This document shows positions 56,036-64,000 of a DNA stretch of 64,000 nucleotides, piece after piece. The position numbers were made by a program, and so were the translations under genes. Source of the DNA: Plazaster borealis (Eukaryota > Echinodermata > Asteroidea > Forcipulatida > Labidiasteridae); NCBI GenBank assembly GCA_021014325.1, contig CM037461.1, positions 7,593,501 to 7,657,500 of the forward strand. The letters run 5' to 3'. The notes beneath the pieces are model-generated. The model searched no databases. It was not told where the DNA came from and saw nothing but the letters and a program-made list of their open reading frames with translations. Within the stretch, counting starts at the first letter, position 1. Each line of letters opens with the position of its first letter.

Positions 56036-57000
56036 TTATACTCGGACTCCAATAATAACAAAATGCCCATATGTTGTGAATTAATGCCACAGTCGAAAGC
56101 AACTGTTTTTATTTTTTGTGCCGGATACCGATGTATTGGCAAACCAAACACACACAAAAATGGTGGGTACACCAGACCCTAACAAGCGGGTACACCAGAC
56201 CCCAACAAAGCGGGTACACCAGACCCAAAACAATTGCTGGATGTATGCCAGCTATAATAAACTTGAAAACCTGTTTAATAACATAGTCAAATGAAACAGT
56301 TGCGCCTTCCACTGATGGAACATTCAGTTGGAATCATAGCCTCATGAAACTTGCGAGCGCTATGGCAACCGTACCAAGTAAATACAACAAATTAAAACAG
56401 TATGTAATTAATACAGGTTAATCACAATCAACAAAAAATGAAATTGTTGGCTGTCTGAACCCTTAAAATACCCATATATTTTCAAATATTAGCGAAGGAT
56501 TGTAAGCAAATTAGAGGGAACCTGTGGGATAGCGGTGGGAAAAAATTGTGTACGTCTTCATCAAAGAAGTGACTGTGACAAAGTGAAAGAGAATTCGAGC
56601 CCCAACAACTTGTTATGTTCTGGTGCTTTAAGCAGAAGCGTAAAAACATAAGAATTTTGCATTATCTGCAACGCCCGAGTGAGGGGGGCGCGCGTCAATC
56701 GCAAGCTAATGACATTTTGCTGTGCAACGTTAAACGGTGACAGATTAGTATTACGCTGAGTATAAGGCCTTTTATCCTTAGGGTGATAAAAGGAATTATA
56801 CTCGGACTCCAATAATAACAAAATGCCCATATGTTGTTAAGTAATGCCACAGTTGAAAACAACTGTTTTTATTTTTTGTGCCGGATACCGCATGTATTGG
56901 CAAACCAGACACACACAAAAATGGCGGGTACACCAGACCCTGAAAGGGGGTACACCAGACCCAAAACAATTGCTGGATATATGCCACCTATAATAAACTA
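56036..57000. repeat. ~200-bp direct repeat, two copies
   Basis: 56040-56255 and 56797-57000 share TATACTCGGACTCCAATAAT, GCCCATATGTTGT, TTTTTATTTTTTGTGCCGGA and AACAATTGCTGGAT. The internal GGGTACACCAGACCC motif occurs three times in the first copy and twice in the second. It is not coding; 56256-56796 between them holds no gene. Confidence 0.8.
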
Positions 57001-57229
57001 AATATAATATGTAGGCCTACATTAACTTTACCTCCAGTGTTCATGCCCCGTAATATGGGGGGAATGATGGAGCAATGGTCCTGTACTGAAAGTGAAACAA
57101 CAATCACCTAAAATACAAAAAGCTATTCGATGTTATATCAACATGTCAACTTGAATCTCAATCAAAAAATGAACTGTTCTTTACAAGAAAGTAGTTGTAT
57201 AAATCATAATGGTACTCACCAGCTTCTCT
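57001..57229. other. non-coding spacer before the RAG1-like terminus
   Basis: I see nothing supported in it. Confidence 0.4.
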
Positions 57230-57580
57230 CACGTATTCACCGTGCGTACTAATTATGTGCGCACGCGCAACAAAAACGTAATATGACACGGTAATTATCT
57301 GCTCATGCATATGTATTTTTAGTTCTAAGAAAACCAAGCGATGACTCATCGATAAGGAGGCGGGTTTAAGAGGATGAAGGCGGAGTCTTGGCTATTGTCA
57401 TGAGTATATATCAATAAAGGCTTGTTCAATGTTTACGTTTGTCTTTTAATTTTTTTCACAAATGATTGTGCGACGATTTTATCGTCGTTCCAAAAATGGG
57501 ACAATTTTGGTCATAAAAATACGTTTTTCGTATTATTTTCGGGAGTTTGTCAGGTTTTTTAAAAAGCGCAATTTCAGGGG
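57230..57580 (-). mobile_element. right end of a second RAG1-like element copy, inverted
   Basis: It starts exactly with CACGTATTCACCGTGCG and matches the reverse complement of 22615-22979 at most positions, including CGATGACTCATCGATAAGGA and TGTGCGACGATTTTA. The match stops at 57580, where the Gmr1-like LTR begins. Confidence 0.85.
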
Positions 57581-58439
57581 TGTTATGATCCAAAAATCTC
57601 CAAACTATCCGTGAATATAAATCACTCAAAAAGCCTGAGTTTTCTCAGATGCAACAAAGAAATCAAACAAGGTGACACGGATGTAAAGAACACAGAATCA
57701 AAGTGATTTAATAATGAAACTATCGGCCACTTCAAATACCTATTAGGTTTAACAAACGTACAATGATTGAGTAAAACAAGTGTACATTAAAATAGATCGT
57801 ATACAAAATAAGTAATCTCACAGGCTAATACGTCAACCGGGATGAAATACAGGCGAGGATCACGGCAACAGAAGATACAGCGAGGATCACATACACTGGC
57901 TCTAATTCGATCAACTCCAGGGGCGGTAAAACAGTTCTTTGCCGATGTGACTATGAGCTATCACGGGGCGAACTCACTCCGAAAAATGTCCAGAAGAAGA
58001 CGAAGCAACAACGGGTACACAATCTGACACCCGCCACAAAATATGGGGAAGAAGACCCCAAAATACCGAACTGTAGATTAAGTTCGAAACTGTCCTTTCC
58101 GGATTGAAATTAAGCTCTTTAACTGCACTCGGTCAAAAGCGAACTCTACCAAAAGCTCCTCCAACGAGTTGAATCACAATCACAGAAGTCGTAGCTTCCA
58201 CCAGTCTTGAGTATTTGTGTCCCCTCGAAGATTGATCCCCAGCCTGTATATAAAGGATTTGTGTTGTTTTCTGGAAAGTTCTAAAACTAACTTCAAACTT
58301 CCAGAGCCTAGATCATTCTAGATCCTTCATAACGGATTAGCGCCGCCCACTAGGGTCAACGGACTTACACACAGAAAATGACTGACAGCGTGCGTTGTAT
58401 ACACGTAATTACATGTACATGTATTAGGGTCTCATAACA
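57581..58439 (-). repeat. 3' LTR, 859 bp
   Basis: It begins TGTTATGA and ends TCATAACA on the element strand, a perfect 8-bp inverted pair. A TTTATATA TATA-like motif lies near 58245. It directly follows the polypurine tract. Confidence 0.85.
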
Positions 58440-58452
58440 TCTCCCCCCATAA
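58440..58452 (-). promoter_or_regulatory. polypurine tract
   Basis: On the minus strand ATGGGGGGAGA lies immediately before the LTR's TG, as expected for the plus-strand primer of an LTR retrotransposon. Confidence 0.7.
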
Positions 58453-59953
58453 AATAAGAAAATTTACATAAGGAAATTTTCGTTTCAAAAAGGAATGTTA
58501 ACATAAATTTCAAAATTATTTAAAATTTAAGCAATTTAGTTACGTCCGACTTAGACATTTTACCATAATCTGCTAACAGCAATAATCTTACAAACACTGT
58601 TACTGGTTTAGCACATCAGAAACAATACCAATTGTGTTTAAGTACATTATTCTAAACTCTGGACAGAGCATCCGCAATTACATTGCTCTTCCCAGCGATA
58701 TGAACAATCTTGAGTGGATATGGTTGCAAAATCAAACTCCAGCGGAATAACCTCTGGTTCTTGGTTTTGAATTTCTCCAAAAACACAAGTGGGTTATGAT
58801 CAGTATAAATGATCGTCTCCCCAGCACCATTCGTTACATACACCTCAAAGTGTTGTAGGGCAAGAACTAAACCTAACGCCTCTTTTTCGATGGTGGAGTA
58901 TTTTGCCTGGTATTTGTTGTTTCTTTGAAAAGTAACTGATAGGTCGCTCGATTCCAGACTCATCATCTTGGAGCAATACTGCTCCGACACCAACATCACT
59001 GGCGTCAATGGCTATTCTGAACGCCTTGTCAAAATTTGGTGCAGCCAGAACTGGTTCGTTTGTCAGAATGGCCTTTAAATTATCAAACGCCTTTTGACAA
59101 GAGTCAGACCAAACAAACTTTACATTCTTCTGTAAAAGTTGAGTCAATGGAGTCGCAATGGTGCTATAGTTTGGAACAAACTTTCTGTAAAATCCACTCA
59201 TACCCAGGAATCTCATCAATTCTCTCTTTCCTGTGGGCATGGGAAATTCTTGAATAGCTTTGATCTTTGCTACTCGGGTTAGCACGTGACCCTGACCGAC
59301 CACATGACCTAAGTAGGTCACCGTTGCTTTGGCAAACTCACTCTTTTTGAGATTCGCCACCAAGTTTGCTTTAGAAAGCTTATCAAACAGGGCACCCAAG
59401 TGTTTCAGATGGTCTTTCCAGTTATCGCTGTATACCAAAATGTCATCAATATAGACAACACAATTGTCCAGCCCAGCAATGACTTGGCTCATCATTCTCT
59501 GAAACGTAGCCGGGGCGTTTTTCATCCCAAAGGGCATTGTTTTACATTGGTAGAGCCCATCGGGTGTCACAAATGCGGAAATTTCTTTGGCTCGGTCAGT
59601 CAAGGGCACCTGCCAATAACCTTTCAACAGATCTATTTTACTGACAAACGCCGAATTTCCCACTCGATCAATACAATCTTCCAACATCGGGATCGGATAA
59701 GAATCCGTCTTAGTTTCTGCATTGACTTTTCTATAATCTATACAAAATCTAAGAGTACCGCCTGGCTTTGGTACCATGACAATGGGAGAACTCCAAGAAC
59801 TCTGACTAGGTTCGATAATGTCATGTTTTATCATGAATTTAACCTCCTCCCGAACCTTGGCTAACTTGTCCGGGTTAAGTCGGTAGGGAGCTTGTTTTAT
59901 AGGTCTTGACTTTCCTACATCAACATCATGAACTGCTACCGACGTACGACCTG

Positions 59954-60761
59954 CCCCCGATTTCACGAAGCGCTGCGACGCGTCGCAAGTGCAAGTTGCG
60001 ACCGGTTACACGTCGTAAGTTGCGATGCGTATAAAAACGATTTCATCAAAGTTACGATGCGTCGGATACGTCGTAAGTTCCTTGACAACGAGGAAGAACA
60101 CGTCGTAAGTTACGACTACCAAAAGGGTCGTCTTAGAAGATGCGATGTGTCATTTGATACGCACAAATACATGCAAAATGGCGTTAATGCTGCTTGCAAA
60201 TCGAGAAGCCGGAAGAGCGTTGCGAAGAGAAAGACTGTTTCGCGACAGAACTAACCCTCTCGACAGTCTAACTGACGATGAAATATTCCGTCGGTATAGA
60301 TTTACCAGACAAGGTATTTATCACATCGTCGAGAGGGTTCGTGGAGACGTTGAACGTGTCACAAGGGTAAGCTTTTAAAACGTCCAATGCTGGCCCCTAT
60401 TAGTTTTTTTAGCAGACGACATTTCACTCTCCTCCAATCATTTTCCATGATTTCTCGCCAGTGCATCCATGTGCGTGGAACGGTACTGAGTGTCTGCCAT
60501 CTTGAATGAACTATATACGCCTGTTTCATGACCAAGTTGCAACAACACAAAACAGCCGTATATCTTTAGCAGTTCATCCTCGTCCAAAGGGTTGTTTTTA
60601 TTTAGAGTGAAAATGGTTTGAGTTGCGACTCGTCGCGCTTACGACATGTTTGGTGAAATGGATTGTAGAACTCGTCGCAGCCGCGACGTGTCTTAGGTCT
60701 GCGACGCATCGCAAACCCTACGATGCGTCGCTACTTGCGATGAGTTTCGTGAAATCGGGGG
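59954..60761 (+). mobile_element. PIF/Harbinger element, 808 bp, non-autonomous
   Basis: Ends CCCCCGATTTCACGAA and TTCGTGAAATCGGGGG are perfect 16-bp inverted repeats flanked by CTG (59951-59953 and 60762-60764). Removing it with one CTG restores the retrotransposon frame. Iterated CGTCGTAAGTT(G/A/C)CGA-type motifs occupy the left 200 bp. Only a first transposase exon remains. Confidence 0.9.
60178..60366 (+). pseudogene. Harbinger transposase, N-terminal exon only
   Basis: The ATG at 60178 gives a protein with RREAGRALRR-like basic start, then LDSLTDDEIFRRYRFTR and IYHIVERV, the N-terminal signature of HARBI1-type transposases. A donor AGG/GTAAGC ends the exon. The catalytic exons are deleted: the right terminal repeat region begins about 250 bp later. 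Confidence 0.8.
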
Positions 60762-60859
60762 CTGGTTTGTCAGAACAAACTTGCTTGTACCTCTGGAGTA
60801 GGTTTGATAAATCTTTCCGTTGGTCATTGTGCAAATAACCAAGGATTTTATCCAAATTA

Positions 60860-62400
60860 GCAAGAATTTCAGAGTTAGAAAGCTGAACAGCTAAAAATTC
60901 AAGTTCAGACGTTTTTGTCTCCAAGTCTTCATTGCATGAGTTGTCATCATCAGGTTTTGCCTCAATGACAGCTACCCCCACAGGCTGGCCAGAATTATCA
61001 CGCTCATAATACTTCTTGAGCATGTTAACATGACAAACTCTTTGGCTCTTTCTTCGGTCTGGGGTACTGATTACGTAATTGACATCATTGAGTTTCTTTT
61101 TGACACAGTAGGGCCCACTAAACTTTGCTTTAAGGGGGTCGCCAGGCAGAGGCAACAGCACTAGCACTTTTTCGCCGGGTTTAAAGATGCGGACTTCAGA
61201 TTTCCTGTCTGCTCTCGTCTTCATGACCCGTTGAGACACTTTCAGATGTTCTTGTGCCACAGAACATGCCCTACACAACCTCTCCTTAAAGTTCGACACA
61301 TAGTCGAGCAGATTGGTCTCCTCATCCTCTGACAAAAACCTCTCCTTAATGAGTTTCAAAGGCCCCCTCACCTCAGGACCGTAGACCAACTCAACGGAGT
61401 AAAACCAGTTGACTCGTTCGGCGAGTCCCTGGTTGCAAACAACAGGAAGGGAATTCCTTTGTCCCAATCTTCTGGGAAATCCTCGCAGTAAGCCCTTATC
61501 ATATTCTTGAGGGTTTGGTGGTACCTCTCTAGAGCTCCTTGAGACTGCGGATGATATGCAGATGATTTTAACTGTTTGATTCCCAGCTCACGCAGAACTT
61601 CCTGAAACACACCCGACATGAAGTTAGACCCCTGATCGGACTGCACTTCTTTCGGTAAACCATATCTTGTGAAAAACTGCATAAGAGCCTCAACAACAAC
61701 TTTGGCTGTTATCTTCCTCAGTGGAATGGCCTCTGGAAATCTGGTGGACAAATCCATTATGGTCAACAAATACTGATGCCCGGACTTCGTCCGCGGTAGA
61801 GGACCCACACAATCCACCAGGACTCTCGTAAACGGCTCATCAAACGCAGGAATCGGTATCATCGGTGCAGGCTTGATCGATGGCTGTGGCTTTCCCACCA
61901 TCTGACACGTATGGCACGTCTTGCAGAATTCCACCACATCTTGATGTAGCTTAGGCCAATAAAAATGAGCCATGACTCTAGCTTGAGTCTTTCTGATACC
62001 AAGATGACCCGCAACCGGAATTTCGTGAGTGATTCTCAAGATCTCATCACGGTAATATGGAGGAACAACAATTTGATGAACAATACTCCATTCTTCATCA
62101 GCTGGTTTCTGGGTAGGTCTCCATTTCCTCATTAACACGCCAGACTTGACGTAGTAGCATTCCGGAACCCCTTGAGCCTCTTCCTCAGAACACGCTGTGC
62201 GGGTGAGCTTCCTCGGATCTGGGTCCACTTTCTGCTGCTCTATCAGCGAGGATCGGCTAAACTTAACATCTTGAGACACTCCCTCCTTTTCTTCTAAATC
62301 ACTAAAAAAAGGTTTCAGCCAGCCAAACACCAGAGTCCTCCTCTATAGGCACTGACTCTGCAACCTCCTTTTCCGTTTGCTTCATCTGAGATCTCGTCAC
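60860..62400 (-). pseudogene. Gmr1-like integrase
   Basis: Read on the minus strand: an HHCC zinc region (THEIPVAGH ... CKTCHTC, near 61915), core motifs VLVDCVGP, VQSDQGSNF and AYHPQSQGALERYH (about 61820-61520), then, after a frameshift near 61415, a C-terminal domain with FSGPYCVKKKLNDVNYVI (near 61100). All three catalytic acidic residues are present. The linker before the HHCC region is in another frame (shift near 62310). No chromodomain is visible. It integrates the cDNA into host DNA. Confidence 0.85.
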
Positions 62401-62489
62401 TGCACATTCGGGGAAGATTTCTGGAAACTCTTCCTCCAAAGAGGGCTCATCCACAGGTTCACCAGAGACAATAGGGATGCCGACACTTT

Positions 62490-62780
62490 ACCTCCCGCAA
62501 TGTCATTACCTAGCAATAATCCGACACCTTTCATCGGTAGACTAGGAACAACTCCAACATCCACAGGGCCAGTGAACAAATCACATTTCAAATTTACCCT
62601 ATGCAACGGGACAGGCATAAAATTACCCCCAATACCTTGAATCAACATTGTCGCATTTAGCGAACTGTCTGGAGACAATGACAACACATCCTCCAGCATC
62701 AGTGACTGTGACGCGCCTGTATCCCTTAGGATAACAACTGGACTGTCGGCTACATCAGACACACACGACACATACCACAA
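62490..62780 (-). pseudogene. Gmr1-like aspartic protease
   Basis: The active site reads VILRDTGASQSLM near 62725, with a later GLLLGNDIAGG flap/ILG-like motif near 62505. It overlaps gag by 31 nt in the -1 frame, which could be programmed frameshifting or decay. A further frameshift near 62485 separates it from the linker to integrase. Confidence 0.75.
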
Positions 62781-64000
62781 TGAACAAAATCTTTGGAGAT
62801 TTCATCAACTTTGTTGATTTCATCAGATATCTTCGAAGAAGAAACACGGTTGCCATCGGCCTCACCGGACTTCCTACGAAGTAGAGTGTCCTTACGGACA
62901 AAAGCGACAGGCTTTTCAGACCGCCCTTGCTCGTCAGCGATGAACTTGAAACATCTCGCCTTCGTGTGACCTTTCTTATGACAGTAATCACACGGAGGAA
63001 AAGACTTCTTCTGGTCGTCCTTGGCTCCACTCGGTGATGAAGGCTTCTTTGGACTTTCAGTGCCAGACTGTGCCTCGGAACCTGACTTGCCCTTCTCAGT
63101 GTTTTTGTAAAAACCCTTTGACTGGAAATTAGTTTTGCCCATACTCAGTTTATGAGTTAATTCATAATCGTCAGCTACCACTGCAGCTTTCTTTAATTTG
63201 GTGATCTTGTGTTCTTCCAAATGGGTTTTGATACTCAGAGGGACACTGGTTTTGAATTCTTCCATGAGGACCACTTCTTTTAACTCCTCAAAATTTTTCT
63301 CACATTTGACAGACTGATACCATCGATCAAAAACAATTTCCTTCTGTCTAGCGAATTCAACAAAGGTCTGGCCATTCAATCTAGTCAGTTTTCTAAATTT
63401 CTGTCTATACGCCTCAGGAACCAACTCATACGCATTTAAAATGGATGCCTTAACCGTAGAATATTTACTACATTGGTCCTCTGAAAGTGTGGCATAGACT
63501 TTCTGAGCCTTACCCAGAAAAGTGCTCTGCAGGAGCAAAGGCCAATATTTCTCAGGCCAACTAAGATTTTTGGCAATCTTCTCAAACGACAGAAAATACG
63601 TATCAACATCGTGTTCGTTGAATTTTGGCACCAACCTCACGTTTTTCGCTAGATCAAAATCAATTGGAGTTCTCTCCTTGCCTTTATTTGAACCCACTTC
63701 TAATTCATACTTACGCAGTTCAAATTCTCGTTCCTTTTCCTTTTCTTTGAGTTCAAGCCTTCGTAGTTCAAGTTCTCTTTCTTTATCTTTTTCTCTTTCT
63801 TGACTTTCTCTTTCTTTTCCTCTTTCTCGACTTTCTCTTTCTTTTTCTTCAAACTCAAGCCTGAGCCTTTCCTTTTCAAGCTCAATTTTTGCAAGCTCAA
63901 TTTCTCGATCAAAAGTCTGCGGAGACTGAGACAACTCTAAGTTCAGTACTCCCGCTAGAACTTGCACTAGTTTTGCCTTTTTGGCACTTCTAGAAATTTC
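62750..64000 (-). CDS. Gmr1-like gag, open at the window edge
   Basis: The frame runs uninterrupted from 64000 to a stop at 62750. A Glu/Arg/Lys-rich coiled coil of about 80 residues (63900-63690) precedes a capsid-like helical region (WPEKYWPLLLQSTFLGKA ... FVEFARQKEIVFDRW) similar to SCAN/Gypsy gag. It is followed by a nucleocapsid CCHC knuckle CDYCHKKGHTKARC (near 62970). The start codon lies outside the window or at 63967; the frame is open upstream of that ATG. Gag packages the element RNA into particles. Confidence 0.8.
   Translation of the reverse strand, partial: EISRSAKKAKLVQVLAGVLNLELSQSPQTFDREIELAKIELEKERLRLEFEEKERESRERGKERESQEREKDKERELELRRLELKEKEKEREFELRKYELEVGSNKGKERTPIDFDLAKNVRLVPKFNEHDVDTYFLSFEKIAKNLSWPEKYWPLLLQSTFLGKAQKVYATLSEDQCSKYSTVKASILNAYELVPEAYRQKFRKLTRLNGQTFVEFARQKEIVFDRWYQSVKCEKNFEELKEVVLMEEFKTSVPLSIKTHLEEHKITKLKKAAVVADDYELTHKLSMGKTNFQSKGFYKNTEKGKSGSEAQSGTESPKKPSSPSGAKDDQKKSFPPCDYCHKKGHTKARCFKFIADEQGRSEKPVAFVRKDTLLRRKSGEADGNRVSSSKISDEINKVDEISKDFVHCGMCRVCLM

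Larger units (their letters stand above)
58652..60860 (-). pseudogene. Gmr1-like reverse transcriptase and RNase H, interrupted
   Basis: The RT starts near 60860 with a spacer region, is interrupted by the 59954-60761 insertion, then has RFCIDYRKVN, MPFGMKNAPATFQ and the catalytic VVYIDDILVYSD (near 59455). RNase H has IAIDASDVGVGAVLL (near 59005), a shifted IEKEALGLVLAL segment and IIYTDHNPLVFL (near 58800), ending in IADALSRV before a stop at 58650. Breaks: the 808-bp insertion and a frameshift near 58930. It follows integrase in the transcript, the reverse of the usual Gypsy order. Confidence 0.85.
57581..64000 (-). mobile_element. Gmr1-like Ty3/Gypsy retrotransposon, 3' LTR to gag (partial)
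   Basis: On the minus strand the order is gag, protease, integrase, reverse transcriptase/RNase H, 3' LTR. Integrase ahead of RT is the Ty1/copia-like order described for the Gmr1 group of Ty3/Gypsy elements in deuterostomes. The 5' LTR is beyond the window. There are at least four frameshifts and an 808-bp Harbinger insertion, so the copy is inactive. The LTR interrupts a RAG1-like terminus. Confidence 0.85.

Noticed and set aside
59036..59864. Plus-strand frames of 70-150 residues opposite the reverse transcriptase
   Set aside because: They are the complement of a well-supported RT/RNase H coding region.

Overview
The window is eukaryotic, AT-rich and almost entirely built of transposable elements nested in one another. 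The genes contain GT-AG introns, there are tRNA-derived SINEs, and there is a Ty3/Gypsy element with integrase ahead of reverse transcriptase, an order reported from deuterostomes (Gmr1 type). Several repeats also look like ones I associate with echinoderms, so a marine deuterostome, probably a sea star, is my best guess (inference, about 0.6). No confident single-copy host gene is present; one weak candidate lies at 37385-38969.

Layout. 1-10366: a decayed gene of a multi-copy marine-invertebrate family (coiled coil, helical body, Tudor-like tail), split by a 3.5-kb inverted-repeat element (2028-5558), a Penelope-like retroelement relic (6060-7740, minus) and an intronic inverted-repeat element (9076-10015). 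10367-24530: a 14-kb Academ-like transposon with long inverted termini and a broken transposase carrying an XPG-like nuclease. Inside its reading frame sits the centrepiece, a complete 8.2-kb element (14800-22979) with CAC termini and a perfect 4-bp duplication (AGAT). It carries an uninterrupted eight-exon gene for a 969-residue RAG1-like protein: RAG1-type N-terminal zinc domains, RING finger, and a DDE core with CxxC and HxxxxH zinc ligands.

24531-39285: a SINE placed exactly at a splice acceptor, a hAT-like element inside a piggyBac-like element, remnants of other DNA transposons, a diverged Helitron fragment and a ~147-bp tandem repeat. 39286-51831: a Helitron with a frameshifted Rep/helicase gene and, downstream, a second spliced gene (six phase-compatible exons, 259 codons) that I do not recognise; it ends in a hairpin and CTAG. 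51832-57229: G-rich repeats, a Gypsy integrase relic and small inverted-repeat elements. 57230-64000: the end of a second copy of the RAG1-like element, interrupted by a Gmr1-like retrotransposon on the minus strand whose polymerase gene is in turn interrupted by a Harbinger element with a CTG duplication.

The insertions give a relative history. The RAG1-like element entered the Academ copy, and two independent elements entered other RAG1-like termini. Only the RAG1-like transposase, and possibly the Helitron accessory gene, look intact; the remaining element genes are broken or truncated.
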